Below, in pieces: positions 33,622 to 45,452 of a stretch of DNA of 64,000 nt. The notes below the pieces were generated by a model. The model made no database searches. It was given only the letters and a program-made list of their open reading frames with translations, and was not told the origin of the DNA. A program made the position numbers and the translations under genes. How positions within the stretch are numbered: position 1 is the first letter of the stretch; each line of letters opens with the position of its first letter. This DNA is from Wyeomyia smithii (taxonomy: Eukaryota; Arthropoda; Insecta; Diptera; Culicidae): NCBI RefSeq assembly GCF_029784165.1, contig NC_073696.1:88961381-89025380 (forward strand), read 5' to 3'.

Positions 33622-36600
33622 TTGTAATGAGTTAATTCCCATTTTTAAATTTGTAAAAGTTTAAATTTTAAATTTTAAATTTCACTTCATATCCTTGTCT
33701 CAAAACGTACTGAATTATCTTTTCCTTCAGTCATGAGCACGACATCCGAAAAAATTTCATCTCAAAATTTAAAAATTTTCAAGCCCCAACCATGACAAGC
33801 AACTTGCTATATTATTGAAAATGGTCAATCCTTGTTGAAGCGCAAAATTCGATTGATCTGATCAGTCAACGTTTATTTACTAGAAAAAATGACTGACACG
33901 CAAGCAGCCGGGTTATCTTTCTTGTAAAAGTATTCTATTTCAATCTTGCGGTCGTGGCTTTGCACACAACCCTCCTGTGATTTTTCTGCATTGGAAGTGA
34001 TGCAAAACTTGAGGAAAATGTGTAGATAGTATTATCTCCAAATTGTTAATTAATTCTCGAAGACTGATGTTCAACTATAAGGATGATACTGATATTGTTT
34101 ATACAAAAAAGTAGAACGAGACGACATAGCAAGTAATAATTTCAACTATCTAATACTAGTCTATCACTAGTAATAGGTGAGCTTAGGCTATCGATTATGT
34201 AATTTCAGTGTAATTTGTGTGCCTCCGCATCGATTGTTAATCAAAAAAGGATCTTCAATCATATTGCAAAGGAATATCCACCCCCGAAACGAAACAAAGA
34301 AATATGTTAGAAAAATGCTCTAAAATGTAATTGGAGCAACAGGTAAGGGTGAAGGTGGGACAGTTTTCATACCAAGGATACCACATATGCCTTGTGATCT
34401 ACCATTCTATTATAAATTCCCTGTAAGAATTGCATTCTCTATTACTATAAATAAGTTACAGAGACGATCTATTAAACAATGTGAAGTAGAATTCAGATCA
34501 CCGTGTTTTTCTCGCGGTCCATTACATGTCGCTTGCTCGAAGGTTGGCTCACTGCAAATTCATTCACTTTAACTCCAGATGGAGAACCGAAAAAAGTGGT
34601 ATATAAGCAAGTTTATAACTAAAATAGTAATATTATTTGAAATGATGGGTTGGAAAAATATATATGGAAATATAGAAAATTATAGAAGAAGCAGAAATTT
34701 TTATACGAGCAAGGCTGGGTACATTCAGCTAGTAGTAAAATAAAATGCTGATTTAGGATTGAATTTTAAAATTTTGCATTTTTTCATTCAAGGCGACATG
34801 TTGTTTTCGGATAAACCTTCGAACGCTGTCAAAATCCTTCATCATAACTGATTCTCTTAATTTGATCAGAACATAGCGTATAATAAATCCAACACGCCCT
34901 GGTTTTCATCTGCCTAAGTTACGATCATCAAGTTTTATTTTAGCCACAATTATAGTCTGCAGGTTCTTAGTTTTATTTGGTCATCAGAGGGACTATCATA
35001 CAACTTCATGTATATGACGGTGGGTATAGGATGGCTGTAAATAATACTTACAAATCATATTTTGTGGCTATCAAATGAAACCTAATTATAATCAAAGACT
35101 TTAATGTAAATTAACATGAAACAGAAACAAACCAATCTTAAGTCTTTGAAGCATTTTGATTGTTACTTGGGTATTATTCTCTATGACCTTATCTTCCAAT
35201 TCGTTTGTTCGAAAATGCCCTATATCGATCCAATTAGTTCTCAAGATACCCCTAAAATATGAGAACGGCTAAAGAAAGTGGTGGTGTATGTCTAAAAAAT
35301 AGCTGGCTGGAAGTCCGACATCTACTGCTATATGCTTTCAACCGCAATATGCAAAAAAAAAGATGACATAACTAGAAAACAGATACACTTCAGTTGCTGT
35401 TGTTTAAGACTCGGTTGTTGACCTTTCTGAAGAACGATTTATATTCCTTCAAATTTTCGGACGGTCGCCCGCTTTCTGTCAATCTCAATTAGATTTCCAC
35501 ATGCTTGTGCCGTATCCCGTTCACCGTCGAAAGTTGAACGCACGATGTGTTAACATGGTAGGCACAATAGTTTAGCAAGAAAATTTACAAGGGTCCCCTG
35601 ATTAACATATGAATTTGCAAATCGTTCCTCCCTGTGTCAGATAAAGCACAGTTGGCACTCGTGGATTCTAGGCGATCGACATGAAAGGCGAGATTTACAT
35701 TTGACATTTCTATTGATTTTAATCTTCTGTTTCTGCTTGACTGAGGGAAAAATTCTCAAATAACTGAATCCGGTTACATCAGAACTGTGAAAATGAACTT
35801 GAACCAAATTGTTTTCAAACATCTAAGAAAAATGTAGGTATATTATTTATTTTAAATTTAGTTGTTTTCGCTTTCCCCTAAATGAGTAGAGCGACAGGGA
35901 AAAAATTCTTTCTCGCCCTAAGAGACATGGTTGTGAAATAATTCTCATTTCTAATCACATCAAAAAGTACCATCAAACAATGAAAAATGCTGCGAAAAAG
36001 TGTCGATATTTGACACGTAATACAGCAGCAATTGTGGCAATTGTTCTAGTCCCCCCGCATCGGCACACGGTTTGATTAAAATTCAAATTTCTCCATAAAT
36101 GCTTGTGGCAACATTTCAATCAAGCTGAAATCATTTTCACGTCAAACCAAAATGCAAATTCTTTCGCCATTCCCACGGCCTACGCTAGCGAGCGTGCAAC
36201 CGAAAAAGCGCAACAAACTGATGGATTTATAGTGTCACATCCCAAAGGAAGCCACTCTGAACGTTTCGACGCTCACCGGCGGAGGCGCTGCTTCCCGTCG
36301 GTCGCTAAAAAGGCAATGCAGGATGATTTGCGCGGTCGGGCACTGTCATCATCAGCGCCGATAGCGTTGGAATTTTTAATGATTACAAATTTTATTTTGG
36401 TCGTATGTTTACGTACCGCATGTTCATTCCGTGCTGTGCAACCCAAATGGCGGCTCGGCATCGAGAGTGCCGGTGCCAGGTCAAAACAGCAACCGGCAGA
36501 TTCTTATCCGGTGGGAGTAACTGAGTTGTACGTTTTGATCTAAATATATTCACAGCATTTTCGAAAGCGGTGAAATAAATTTTCGTTCCATTTTGCAATA

Positions 36601-38022
36601 ATCTTAGTCTATCAACCAATGTGCGGTGTTTTATATTTTCAAAACCAACGTTGCGTCAATCCGATTTTATATTTTTTTATTCATAAGTTCCATATCCATT
36701 CCTAAACTCCTAAACCATAATTATTCAGTGGAGATAGCAAGAGTTCACAAATAAAAGCTAATGTGATGTGGCCAAATTGACTAACGGAGACGAAATAAAA
36801 CAATCGCCGTTAAGCTTAACGGGCGAAACCATAACCGGAAAATGTCAGCCCGGGTCAAATAATTAGTGAACTTTCGACCATAACCAAAGCCTAACTTCAT
36901 GTATCAGTAAAATGGTAAAATGTGAAAATCCAACAACGAACTGTTGCGACATGCACATGCACCGACCGAGGATATTAAATATTTTTTATTTTGCTTAATG
37001 TGCGGTACTTCTGCCATTTCCGTAGGCATCCCAGTTGTGCGACGGAAAATTTGCGCAACAATTTCCGAAATGAAATCGCTGAAAAAAAAAACATAAACGG
37101 AAATGATACAGACCGAGGTGGCTGTATGGGAGTATCGGGTGCCACTTTAATTACTTTCAGAAGATAATTGACAAACATTACTGACTGATTGCTTTCGACA
37201 CCTGGGCGAAAAGTGAACTGCGTGATTTCCCTGTAGTGCGAATTTCGGAAAGCCAACCTCAATCAGAACACTATCCCCTATGGATGGCATTGCGTGTGCA
37301 ACGAATCGGGGCTAAACTCGATGCCAATGACGGTCATGCAGGAACTTAATTCGTTTTGCAGATTTTTCATAAATTGGAATTGTTAAATTGTTAAACCATA
37401 AAGGTGTAACTCACGCGGACAGATTTATGCTCATGGGTCACACTTTAATTCATCGAATGGTTGGTGCTTTCGTTTTACGATTTTAATTACTGCAACGGTA
37501 GTTAAGCGGTATAATAGTATACACAACCCGTTTGAAATGACGGAACAGAAACAAAACAATGCGAAGACATAAAAGTTAAACTCGAGTTAGTAGGGCAATC
37601 AACGCCGCCGTTTGCTATCGAGCTGTGACATACATTTGCATGCACTTTCACCTACTAGTGAATATGTGTCCTGTTCGTAATGACGAAGTATTGCAACTAA
37701 TTTTATTCTATTCTATTCAACGTTGAAATTAAATTTTTATGCTTCTATATGACGGATTCGCAATCAATGATTGTTCACAATCATATCAATCACCATCGTG
37801 TCATGATTAACTAGGATATTTAAATCGTAATAAATAAATTTCTAAGTTAAAATGACTCTCTCTAATAATCTGTATTGCAAATAACCTTCTGAGCTTTATT
37901 ATAATAAACATAACAGTTTTATCAATTCATATGATAAAACTAAACTTTTTCTTTGAAACTTCACAATAACAACGATTTTCAACACAGGTTTTGCCCTAGA
38001 GCTCAAACTGGAAAAATGAAAG
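33622..38022. other. Long stretch without supported genes
   Basis: No transposon protein or RNA gene was recognised. TGTTACTTGGGTA at 35161 resembles one end of the CCCAAGTAACAC family but no partner end was found. The part from about 36050 to 37600 is less AT-rich, has a 146-codon frame without recognisable domains, and may be unique host or regulatory sequence. Confidence 0.35.
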
Positions 38023-38368
38023 ATTATCTATTATCTATTATCTATTATCTATTATCTATTATCTATTATCTATTATCTATTATCTATTATCAATTATCTA
38101 TTATCTATTATCTATTATCTATTATCTATTATCTATTATCTATTATCTATTATCTATTATCTATTATCTATTATCTATTATCTATTATATATTATCTATT
38201 ATCTATTATCTATTATCTATTATCTATTATCTATTATCTATTATCTATTATCTATTATCTATTATCTATTATCTATTATCTATTATCTATTATCTATTAT
38301 CTATTATCTATTATCTATTATCTATTATCTATTATCTATTATCTATTTTCTATTTTCTATTATCTATT
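38023..38368. repeat. Heptanucleotide satellite (ATTATCT)n, about 49 units
   Basis: An almost perfect 7-bp repeat over 346 bases, with rare variants (CAATTATC near 38089, TATATATT near 38187, TTTTCTAT at the right end). Because 7 is not a multiple of 3 it produces a spurious open frame rich in Y, L, S and I; this is not a gene. Confidence 0.98.
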
Positions 38369-38462
38369 CGACAGCCTTCTAGGGAACGAGCTTAGTGAGA
38401 ATTTGGATCTAGAGCTCGATAGTAAAATTCTATCGAAAAAGTTTTTTTTTGAACTAAATTTC

Positions 38463-38878
38463 TATTTTTAACAACGGCTTTTATCCGTTAACTTTCAAGT
38501 TCGTTAACCAGACAATGTGTGCAGCAGGGAAAGCGAAAAATAAACGAACTGGAAATATGATACAGATTTGGAAAAATATACCGCATCCCGACGGGACGGT
38601 GGTACTGTTCCACAATCTATATATGGATCACATTCCACTTCCGACTTATTCTATTGCTCATCCCTAACTACTTTTAGTACCACCGTCCCCTGTAGTTTAA
38701 TTGGTCAGAACACCATGCCGGAGATAAGGAGATTACAGGTTCAAGTCATGTCGGGATGCGGTATATTTTCCAAATCTGTAACATATTTCCAGTTCGCTTA
38801 TTTTTCGTTTTCCCTACTGCACACATTGTCTGCTCAATGAACTTGAATGTTAACGGGTAACAGCCGTTGTTAAAAATA
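38463..38878. mobile_element. Foldback element with a tRNA-like insert in one arm
   Basis: TTTTTAACAACGGC at the left and its inverted form at the right start arms of about 130 bases that match closely: AAATATACCGCATCCCGAC at 38574-38592 against GTCGGGATGCGGTATATTT at 38750-38768. TA lies at both outer edges. An inner pair, GGGACGGTGGTACT and AGTACCACCGTCCC, closes the hairpin. The right arm has about 60 extra bases (38690-38749) with tRNA-like A and B boxes. Confidence 0.8.
38684..38760 (+). tRNA. tRNA-like sequence or pseudogene inside foldback element
   Basis: TGTAGTTTAATTGGT (38691-38705) resembles an A box and GGTTCAAGTC (38738-38747) matches the B box. The CCGTCCC and GGGATGCGG flanks could form a weak acceptor-like stem. 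Anticodon assignment is not reliable, so it is probably a tRNA-derived relic rather than a functional tRNA. Confidence 0.4.
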
Positions 38879-39529
38879 TAAATTAAGTCGAAAAACAATT
38901 TTTTCTAAAAAGTATTTATATTTGATGGAGCATTTTTCTATAATCACAAATTAGGGTGACCCAAATATTTGATGAAATCCAGCATCTAACTTTCGCATCT
39001 TAAAAGATAGAGCTAAACGATTTTCTACAATATTGTAGCACCGGCAATTTTGTGTAACTTTGTCGAAGAAAGTTTTTTTCTATATTTCAAAATAACCGAT
39101 ATAGAGCTATTTTACTAAATCACAACAAGAAAACTACGTCAAAAATAAACATTTAATATCAGTAACAATAAGGGCTCACGGGAATTGTAGCATGTTGCAT
39201 TGGCATATAATATTTAAAATCACCAGTAATTCGTACATTTAAGTACTCGAGAATATTGATTGGTCAATATTAAACCATATAATCATTCTTTTTCATAATA
39301 GTTTGTAGCAATGTTTTGTTCTTCATTTTTTCATATTTACAATCAAAGAACCTTAAAACTGTTCTTACTGTGTTCAATTCATTCAAATAATTTTCATATC
39401 TAGATTCAAAATTCGTACACTATGATGTAGATGGTTCAAAATCCATAACTTTGGTATCACAATCCGTACAGCAACGTGTTAGCTACATATAGATATTAAG
39501 GATCGTTGGTAACTATGATCCCAAAGCAA
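38879..39529. other. AT-rich stretch, no gene
   Basis: Nothing recognised. AATCCATAACTTTGG and CAATCCGTACAG near 39440-39465 resemble motifs inside the TA-flanked element at 51.4-53.5 kb. Confidence 0.35.
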
Positions 39530-39614
39530 ATTATTTTATTTTATTGGGGAGGGGAAATTTTCAACCAAACGCCTGAGGTGACCAATCTCAAACTTCAAGC
39601 AAGACCAAGTCAAG

Positions 39615-40902
39615 CTGTCACCTGTTTTGCAACTCTAAAACTATTTGAGAGGCGGCTGCACAAGCCGCCCTCCAAATGATCGGGTCTTCACACATCTTCC
39701 GAACTAGGTTGTCCGAAGTGGTGTCAGGCTCGCTCACTACCATCATGTCACTCCACGCATGCGCAAAACAATGGCACAAGAAAAAGACATGCTCAGCAGT
39801 CTCTTCCGCATTCACGCACTCTGGAGAAATGGGGGACCCCTCATGCCCGAATAAGTCTGTATGCCCATTTACCCTTCGCGGAATTGGACTATTCCTGCTG
39901 CCATCTGATCATCGTGAATGACCTTCTGGTACCTCGTATGCCCCTTGTGTCACGTTGATCGAAGCATTCTACATCTCCTTGATGGCGATGCTGATAGGCA
40001 TAATGCCAGATAGGACGCAGATTGCGTCGTATGACACTTTTCAGTTTACCACGATAACTGTTAGTACCTAGCGCTTTGGACCACACTGGTCTACCATACC
40101 TAAGTATGGACGAAATCACGCTGGCAAGAAGTTTACGCTTGCTGCCATACACCGCTGAGCTATTCGACAGCATTCGAGATAGTCCTGCAACGGTCGTTGA
40201 AGCCCTCATACAGACATAGCCGACGTGACTCCTAAATGTGAAATCATCGTCAAACATGACCCCTAAGAGCTTCATAAATCGCTTTGAGGTGATGCTGCAG
40301 TTTCCGACTTTGACCACCGCCTGTTGCTCTGATTTGCGGTTATTTACAACCTTGACCTCCGTCTTATGTTGCGCTAACTCCAGTTTCCTAGAGTTATCTT
40401 GTCTTCGACCTTGCGTATGCAGTGCGCGGCCGTCAACTCGACCTTTTCGATCGACTCGCCGTAGACCTCTAGCGTTATGTCGTCTACGAAACCGACGATC
40501 ACAACCCCTACAGGGAACTTTAGTTTCAACACCCCGTCATACATGATATTCCATAATACCGGGCCCAGGATGGAACCTTGAGGTACCACTGCGGTAGTTG
40601 GGACGCACTTCTGACCCTCCTCCGTGTTGTAAACTAGTACTCGATTCTGGAGATAAGTTTCCAGAATCTTGTACAGTGACACCGGTACGTGGATGCTCCT
40701 AAGCGCGAGCGCTATGGAGTCCCATTTGGCACTATCGAACGCATTCTTCACGTCAAGGGTGACGATTACGCAATACCGAATGCCCCAACTCTTACTCGGA
40801 AGTGCTACCTCTGCCGTGTTGGTGACAGAGAGAACAGCATTCAACGTAGACCTACCTTTCCGGAAGCCTAACTGGTTATTTGCCAGACCGCTTACACCCT
40901 CT
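39615..40902 (-). pseudogene. R1-like ORF2, 3' half (reverse transcriptase palm to C-terminal zinc motif)
   Basis: From 40902 downward: TEGVSGLANNQLGFRKGRST, VTLDVKNAFDSAKWDSIALA (motif A), CVPTTAVVPQGSILGPVLWN and GVVIVGFVDDITLEVYGESI. The catalytic box is FVDD, not the usual FADD. A shift near 40390 moves the C-terminal part to another frame (LLGVMFDDDFTFRSHVGYVC; then LASVISSILRYGRPVW). The end carries a cysteine-histidine motif (NAEETAEHVFFLCHCF) typical of R1 ORF2 tails, then SQIVLELQNR and a stop at about 39618. This copies the element RNA at the nicked target in the family. Confidence 0.9.
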
Positions 40903-40904
40903 GT

Positions 40905-42255
40905 CCCAAGTAACACGGTTAGTCTTTAATAAGTTTAGATAATTGATGTATAACAAATCTCGTCACTATAACAATAACGTATAAACTTATATACAACTTG
41001 TTAACAACTCAAAAAGCACAAGGGGCGGAGCCAATATAAAACATGTATTCAACTTCAAATGAATTGTTCACACGACTTATATAAAACAACTATATAACGA
41101 CTATAACCACCACTCTTACATTTCCGGTACCAACAAATGGTGGCCTGTTATTAATAGGTCTTAAACAAATTACACAAATGAGTTGAAATTTCACTCGCTG
41201 ATGATTGTTTCTAATACATACAAAACAGATGACCCACGAAAATAATCATGGCTCTTCATTTGAGAAATTATCAAGACAATTCATTGATATAATAGGGTGA
41301 TGGTATAGTGATTAAATACAATAAATCTACGTGCGATTTCAGATTTGTCGTGAATATTTGCCTTGTACTTCGTTGAAATTTACGCGCTTCGAAAATACCA
41401 CAATATGATAGTAATCAATATCATATTTTTTTTTTAAATTTGAAATAAAGAAAAAAGTTAAAGATGAACTCTAGAGGAATGAGCCTCAGGTATATATTTT
41501 CGATAGGATTATATTATGAAGCGTGCCTTTAGCACAGAAAAATGGTGTTGAATATTATATTAGCACGCCGCTTGCGCTAACGAGCAAGCACCTTGAAACA
41601 TCAAGGTAAACTAAGATGTCATGCACTATGTACTAATTATTTGCTTTCTTACTCTTTTAGCAAACCAAACGAGGAGTAATTTCTGTCACAATTTGTAAAT
41701 GGAATCGTGAAACCAATTAAGCAAGGCTATATAATCTATGAAAAAATCGCCGTCACCATCTTGATTATTGTAGTAGAGAAAATAATATAAAAAAAAAAAA
41801 GAAATAAGTAAGCTAACACAGACATAAAACATAAACCAGTGACGAAAGAGGAAAACAATACACAATGTATATTTTCAGACTCCTTGAAAAAGGTGAATAA
41901 AATCACATTTACAACTGATTTAAAACTGAACTACAACTTTTGCGGCCATTTTTCAATTTTGTCTCCACTATACGTTTTGCTGTCAAACACATATTCACCA
42001 CTGTTATCTCTCTTGCATTCTCAAAAAAAAAAACTAGTTATAAACATGTTATAAACATGTTATAAATCAGTTTTTACAGCAATTCGTAATGTATTTACAA
42101 CTTCAACTTGTCACTTCGATTTAAAACATCAATGCGAGTGAATTAAAACCTAATGTTTTCCCTGTTATTTCCCTGTATGTTAACTTATTAATGACTTATT
42201 TATAACTTTTCCCTTTCATTTTTTTTCGTAAAAGATGTTGCATGTGTTACTTGGG
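40905..42255. mobile_element. CCCAAGTAACAC-TIR element inserted in R1-like, copy B
   Basis: Left end CCCAAGTAACACGGTTAGTC, right end GCATGTGTTACTTGGG. The flanking dinucleotide GT is present at 40903-40904 and again at 42256-42257. Removing the element and one GT restores, on the minus strand, the frame NRLVKYT-EGVSGLA, which matches the uninterrupted copy at about 6690. Length 1351 bp; no transposase seen. Internal motifs ACATGTTATAAACATGTTAT lie near the right end. Confidence 0.9.
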
Positions 42256-42257
42256 GT

Positions 42258-43612
42258 GTACTTCACCAGTCTGTTGAGGATAATCCTCTCAAGCACCTTG
42301 CCCGCAGTGTCCAGCAGACAGAGAGGTCTGTATGCCGTTGGGTTCCCTGGCGGTTTCCCAGCCTTCGGCAACAGCACCAACCTCTGTCGCTTCCACCTCT
42401 TCGGAAAGAGACAGTCATCCAGGCACTTCTGCATGACTACTCGAAATAGGTCGGGGGCCACTTTTATGACCGTTTTGATGACCAAGATCGGGATTCCATC
42501 GGGTCCCGGGGCCTTGCTCACCTTCAGGGAGTTGGCGATCACGATGAGTTCCTCATTCGTAACCCTTACCTCCTCCTCAACTTTGGTACGACTGCCGTCG
42601 CTCACGGATTGGATTTCCGGCATGTTGGCCGACCACCCCTGGTCTGTTTTGGGATACTGAAAAGTCGGATGTGAGACTTGCCAGCCGGAGGCCAAGGATT
42701 TGGCTCGTGACAGGGTAAGAGTCCCTCGATGATGCGCTCCAGCATAGCTGGTGATCGCTCTGCAGGCGCCACCACGCCTTTGGTCTTTGCCATTACGACC
42801 CTGTAGGCGTTACCCCACGGACTCGTATTGGCACTTGCGCACAGCCTATCAAAACAGGCCCTCTTGTTCGCTTTTATCGCACTCTTAAGCGCCAATCTTG
42901 CAGAACCGAATGCTGCGCAGCACTCAATCCTCTGCTCGTCTGTTCGCGCTCGCTGCATCCTCCGTCTTGCATGGAGGCACGCACTATGGAGGTCCGCTAT
43001 CGCATCATTCCACCAGTAAGCCGGTGGCTTCCCATTCCTAGGTTGTCGAGTCCTAGGCATGGTGACGTCGCACGCCCTCGATAGCATGGCAACTAGTTGT
43101 TCAGCAGTCGGGCGGAGCCAACTACCTCCATCGTACTCTCGTCTCGTTGCCTCTTCGAATACCTCGGCTTCTAAATGTGATGTCGTCCAGGCACAGGGGG
43201 TGTGAGTGTTGGCTCTGCCCGTCACTCGCCGCCTCGCGTTGTTTCCTAAACTATAGCAAACCGGTGGTTGCTATTGGTGTAGCACCAACGACGTTGGGCT
43301 CGTTAGCATGGATAACAGGTCGACCATCTGGGTGAACCTTTCGGTGGCGGAGCATAGCAACTGCAGTAGAACACTCCGTTCACCTTGGCAACCGCGTACC
43401 CTTTGTTTGAGATTGAAACAACCTCCTGAACCGGGAACCTGCTCGTCGTCCATACGGCCGCCATGCTGGACCTATCCACAACCCAGTTACCGTTTCCGGG
43501 AGGCATGCGGTAGGGGTCCGATACGATGGTGATTTCCGACAACGACTCAGTGACTGCTTGGTATAGAGTAGCTGCTGAGTCACGTAGCAGTAGTTCAGAT
43601 TCAGTTGCGTTA
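42258..43612 (-). pseudogene. R1-like ORF2, 5' half (endonuclease remnant and reverse transcriptase fingers)
   Basis: From about 43612 downward the frame opens VTQLNLNYCYVTQQLLY, typical of R1 ORF2 starts, then ITIVSDPYRMPPGNGNWVVD and VNGVFYCSCYAPP, the first half of an APE-like endonuclease. After MVDLLSMLTSP the second half of the nuclease is missing. The sequence jumps to the linker (TSHLEAEVFEEATRREYDGG, then PAYWWNDAIADLHSACLHAR) and to the reverse-transcriptase fingers (SKAPGPDGIPILVIKTVIKV, KAGKPPGNPTAYRPLCLLDT, ILNRLVKYT). It then meets the inserted DNA element. Shifts near 43300 and 42640 add to the damage. Confidence 0.88.
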
Positions 43613-43615
43613 CCG

Positions 43616-44992
43616 TTATGCCCGTGATTTCACACCCGGCTTACCGGCTGAGCACTTGGGCCTTCCCATAAAATGTTTGGCGTCCCGTTCTCCGGAACAT
43701 ACCATGCACGTGGGAGACTCCCCGCAATCCTTTGCTTTATGGCCTGCACCATCGCAACGCCTGCATAGCTGGCTCCTGTCGGGCCCCTTGAAGGTCCAAG
43801 ACTTATGACGTCTCTCGAAGCACCGGAAGCAAACGTCCGGTTGTTGGAATATACTGCCGCCCTTTAGCTTGCTTTCATTTAGTGCCAGCCTCGCAGTTGC
43901 CAATGCTAGTCGGAAGATAACCAACTGGGTCTCCGCTGGACCCTTTCGGAGGCGGATTGACTCAGTAGCCACCTCCACCCCGCACTTCTCTTTGAGGGTG
44001 TATGTGCAACATCGCACTGCTCGGTGAATTCGTCCAGATTTTTAAGCTGGAGAGTCACCTCCGAGATAAGTGCCTGAGCCTGCACCTCTTTGCCAGGCAC
44101 CTGCTCGGCTGCCGCCTTGTAGGAGGCGCCCTTGTTCTTCGCATCTTTTCGGAGCTAAAGGATCATCTCGCCAGTGCGAGATCGACGGATGGTCCGCACA
44201 TCCGCCCCTAAATCCTTGAGCTGGGTTTCGCTCCTCATTTTATTCAAGACTTCAGAGTACTTAGACCCGTCAGTCTTGAGAATGAGGACGTCCCCCCTGC
44301 TCCTCGCCTGACGTTTGGCGGACGTTTTGTCGCCGCTCTGTCCTGGCGCTTTTTACCCTCCTTGCGTTCTTTTCCTACTACGGTAACCCATGGGCTTCCC
44401 GCAGACGCCGTTCCTGTCGATGTTCCGGTCTTTGAGCCTGTTGGTGTGCTAGCTCGCGAGGCTAGCTCCACCAATCGCTTCTTCACGTTATCGGGTGCCG
44501 CTTCCCCCAGGGACTACCTCGTTCTCTTACCGACATGCCCCGTAGAGTAGATCGCGGCGAATGAGGGCATGAGAGCATTGGTCTGAACCTGTTCAGATTC
44601 AGTTTCCCCTCCTAATTCTCACCCCTTTTTCAGAGGCTTCAACCCGAGTCACAAGTTTGAGCTCCGTCGATGGTAGCACGAAGCAGGAGGAGCCCCTGCT
44701 TCAGATCCCTGGACATATTGCTCCTATTCACCGCGAACTCGATGATAGCATCGAGCTGTTTGGAAAGCGCTGCCACTCTAGGCCGCTTGTCTCTGCTCTT
44801 TTCGGTGTCCTTGACTACCAAGGGACCGTTGACCGTTATATCCGGTGTGGAAACTGGCGTGTTAGCCTTTTCACAACCGGATTTTGCTGCATCCGTCTCC
44901 GTCATTTTCTGTGGAGGCCACTGGATGCCTCCTCGCGCGAAGGGATTAGGTAGTCCCTCCACACCCGTCTCTTGTTTCTTGTTTGTACTCAT
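43616..44992 (-). pseudogene. R1-like ORF1 (gag-like, three CCHC zinc knuckles), frameshifted
   Basis: Starts MSTNKKQETGVEGLPNPFAR at 44992. A middle part with KKRLVELASRASTPTGSKTG lies near 44486-44244. The C-terminal part (44017-43616) has three closely spaced knuckles: CFRCFERRHKSWTF, LCRRCDGAGHKAKDC and CMVCSGERDAKHFMGRPKC. In R1-clade elements this protein binds the element RNA and packages it with ORF2. At least two frame changes separate the parts. Its stop lies immediately upstream of the ORF2 start, as expected for the clade. Confidence 0.88.
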
Positions 44993-45452
44993 TTTTTGTA
45001 AATTGGGTCCCCCTTCCAGCCGCTATCCTTGTTCATTATGAAATAGTCGCCTATGTGGTCTCATCGTGGTCTATGCCGAAGAAGTGAGGGTGGGCCGCCC
45101 ATAGCGCCTTATGAGCACCTATGTCGCCCCCGACTGGCCTGAGTCAGAAATCTGGCCCTAAGACCAAATCCCACCATCTTATCCATTTCCTGCCTGATTC
45201 CCACCAGCTAATGGACGCGGAACGTGATGAAAGGCCTGCCAGGTACGGGACGGAGACCTTTGCACAAGTGTTATCTCGCCGTTTCAAGCCGTTGTCACAC
45301 GAACTTACTAAGGGAGCTCGGCGCAAAAGCCAGGCCAGAATCGTGGGACGAAACCTGAATCCGACTCGAATCATAAAAAGTTGCGACCAGTTGCCGTAAT
45401 TGGGAACTTACTGGAATTGGCCACAATAGGATCTAGTGAAATGTGTCCAACC

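Larger units (their letters stand above)
39530..45420 (-). mobile_element. R1-like non-LTR retrotransposon, longest copy, interrupted
   Basis: On the minus strand it contains, in order, a 5' untranslated region (about 45420-44995), ORF1 (44992-43616), ORF2 with endonuclease remnant and reverse transcriptase (about 43612-39615), and a short 3' region ending in a TAAAA-type repeat (plus-strand TTATTTTATTTTATT near 39530). A 1351-bp DNA element is inserted at 40905-42255. Without it the copy is about 4.5 kb, somewhat short of full length because part of the endonuclease is deleted. R1-clade elements often target specific sites; nothing here shows an rDNA target. Confidence 0.88.

Noticed and set aside
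36103..36543. 146-codon frame
   Set aside because: No recognisable domain, opposing frames of similar length, and no sign of splice or start context beyond chance.
38023..38368. Regular array that could look like CRISPR
   Set aside because: The unit is 7 bp with no spacers, and the DNA is from a eukaryote.
37953..38471. 172-codon open frame rich in Y, L, S and I
   Set aside because: Produced by the 7-bp satellite; its period gives repeated residues and no composition or motif of a real protein.
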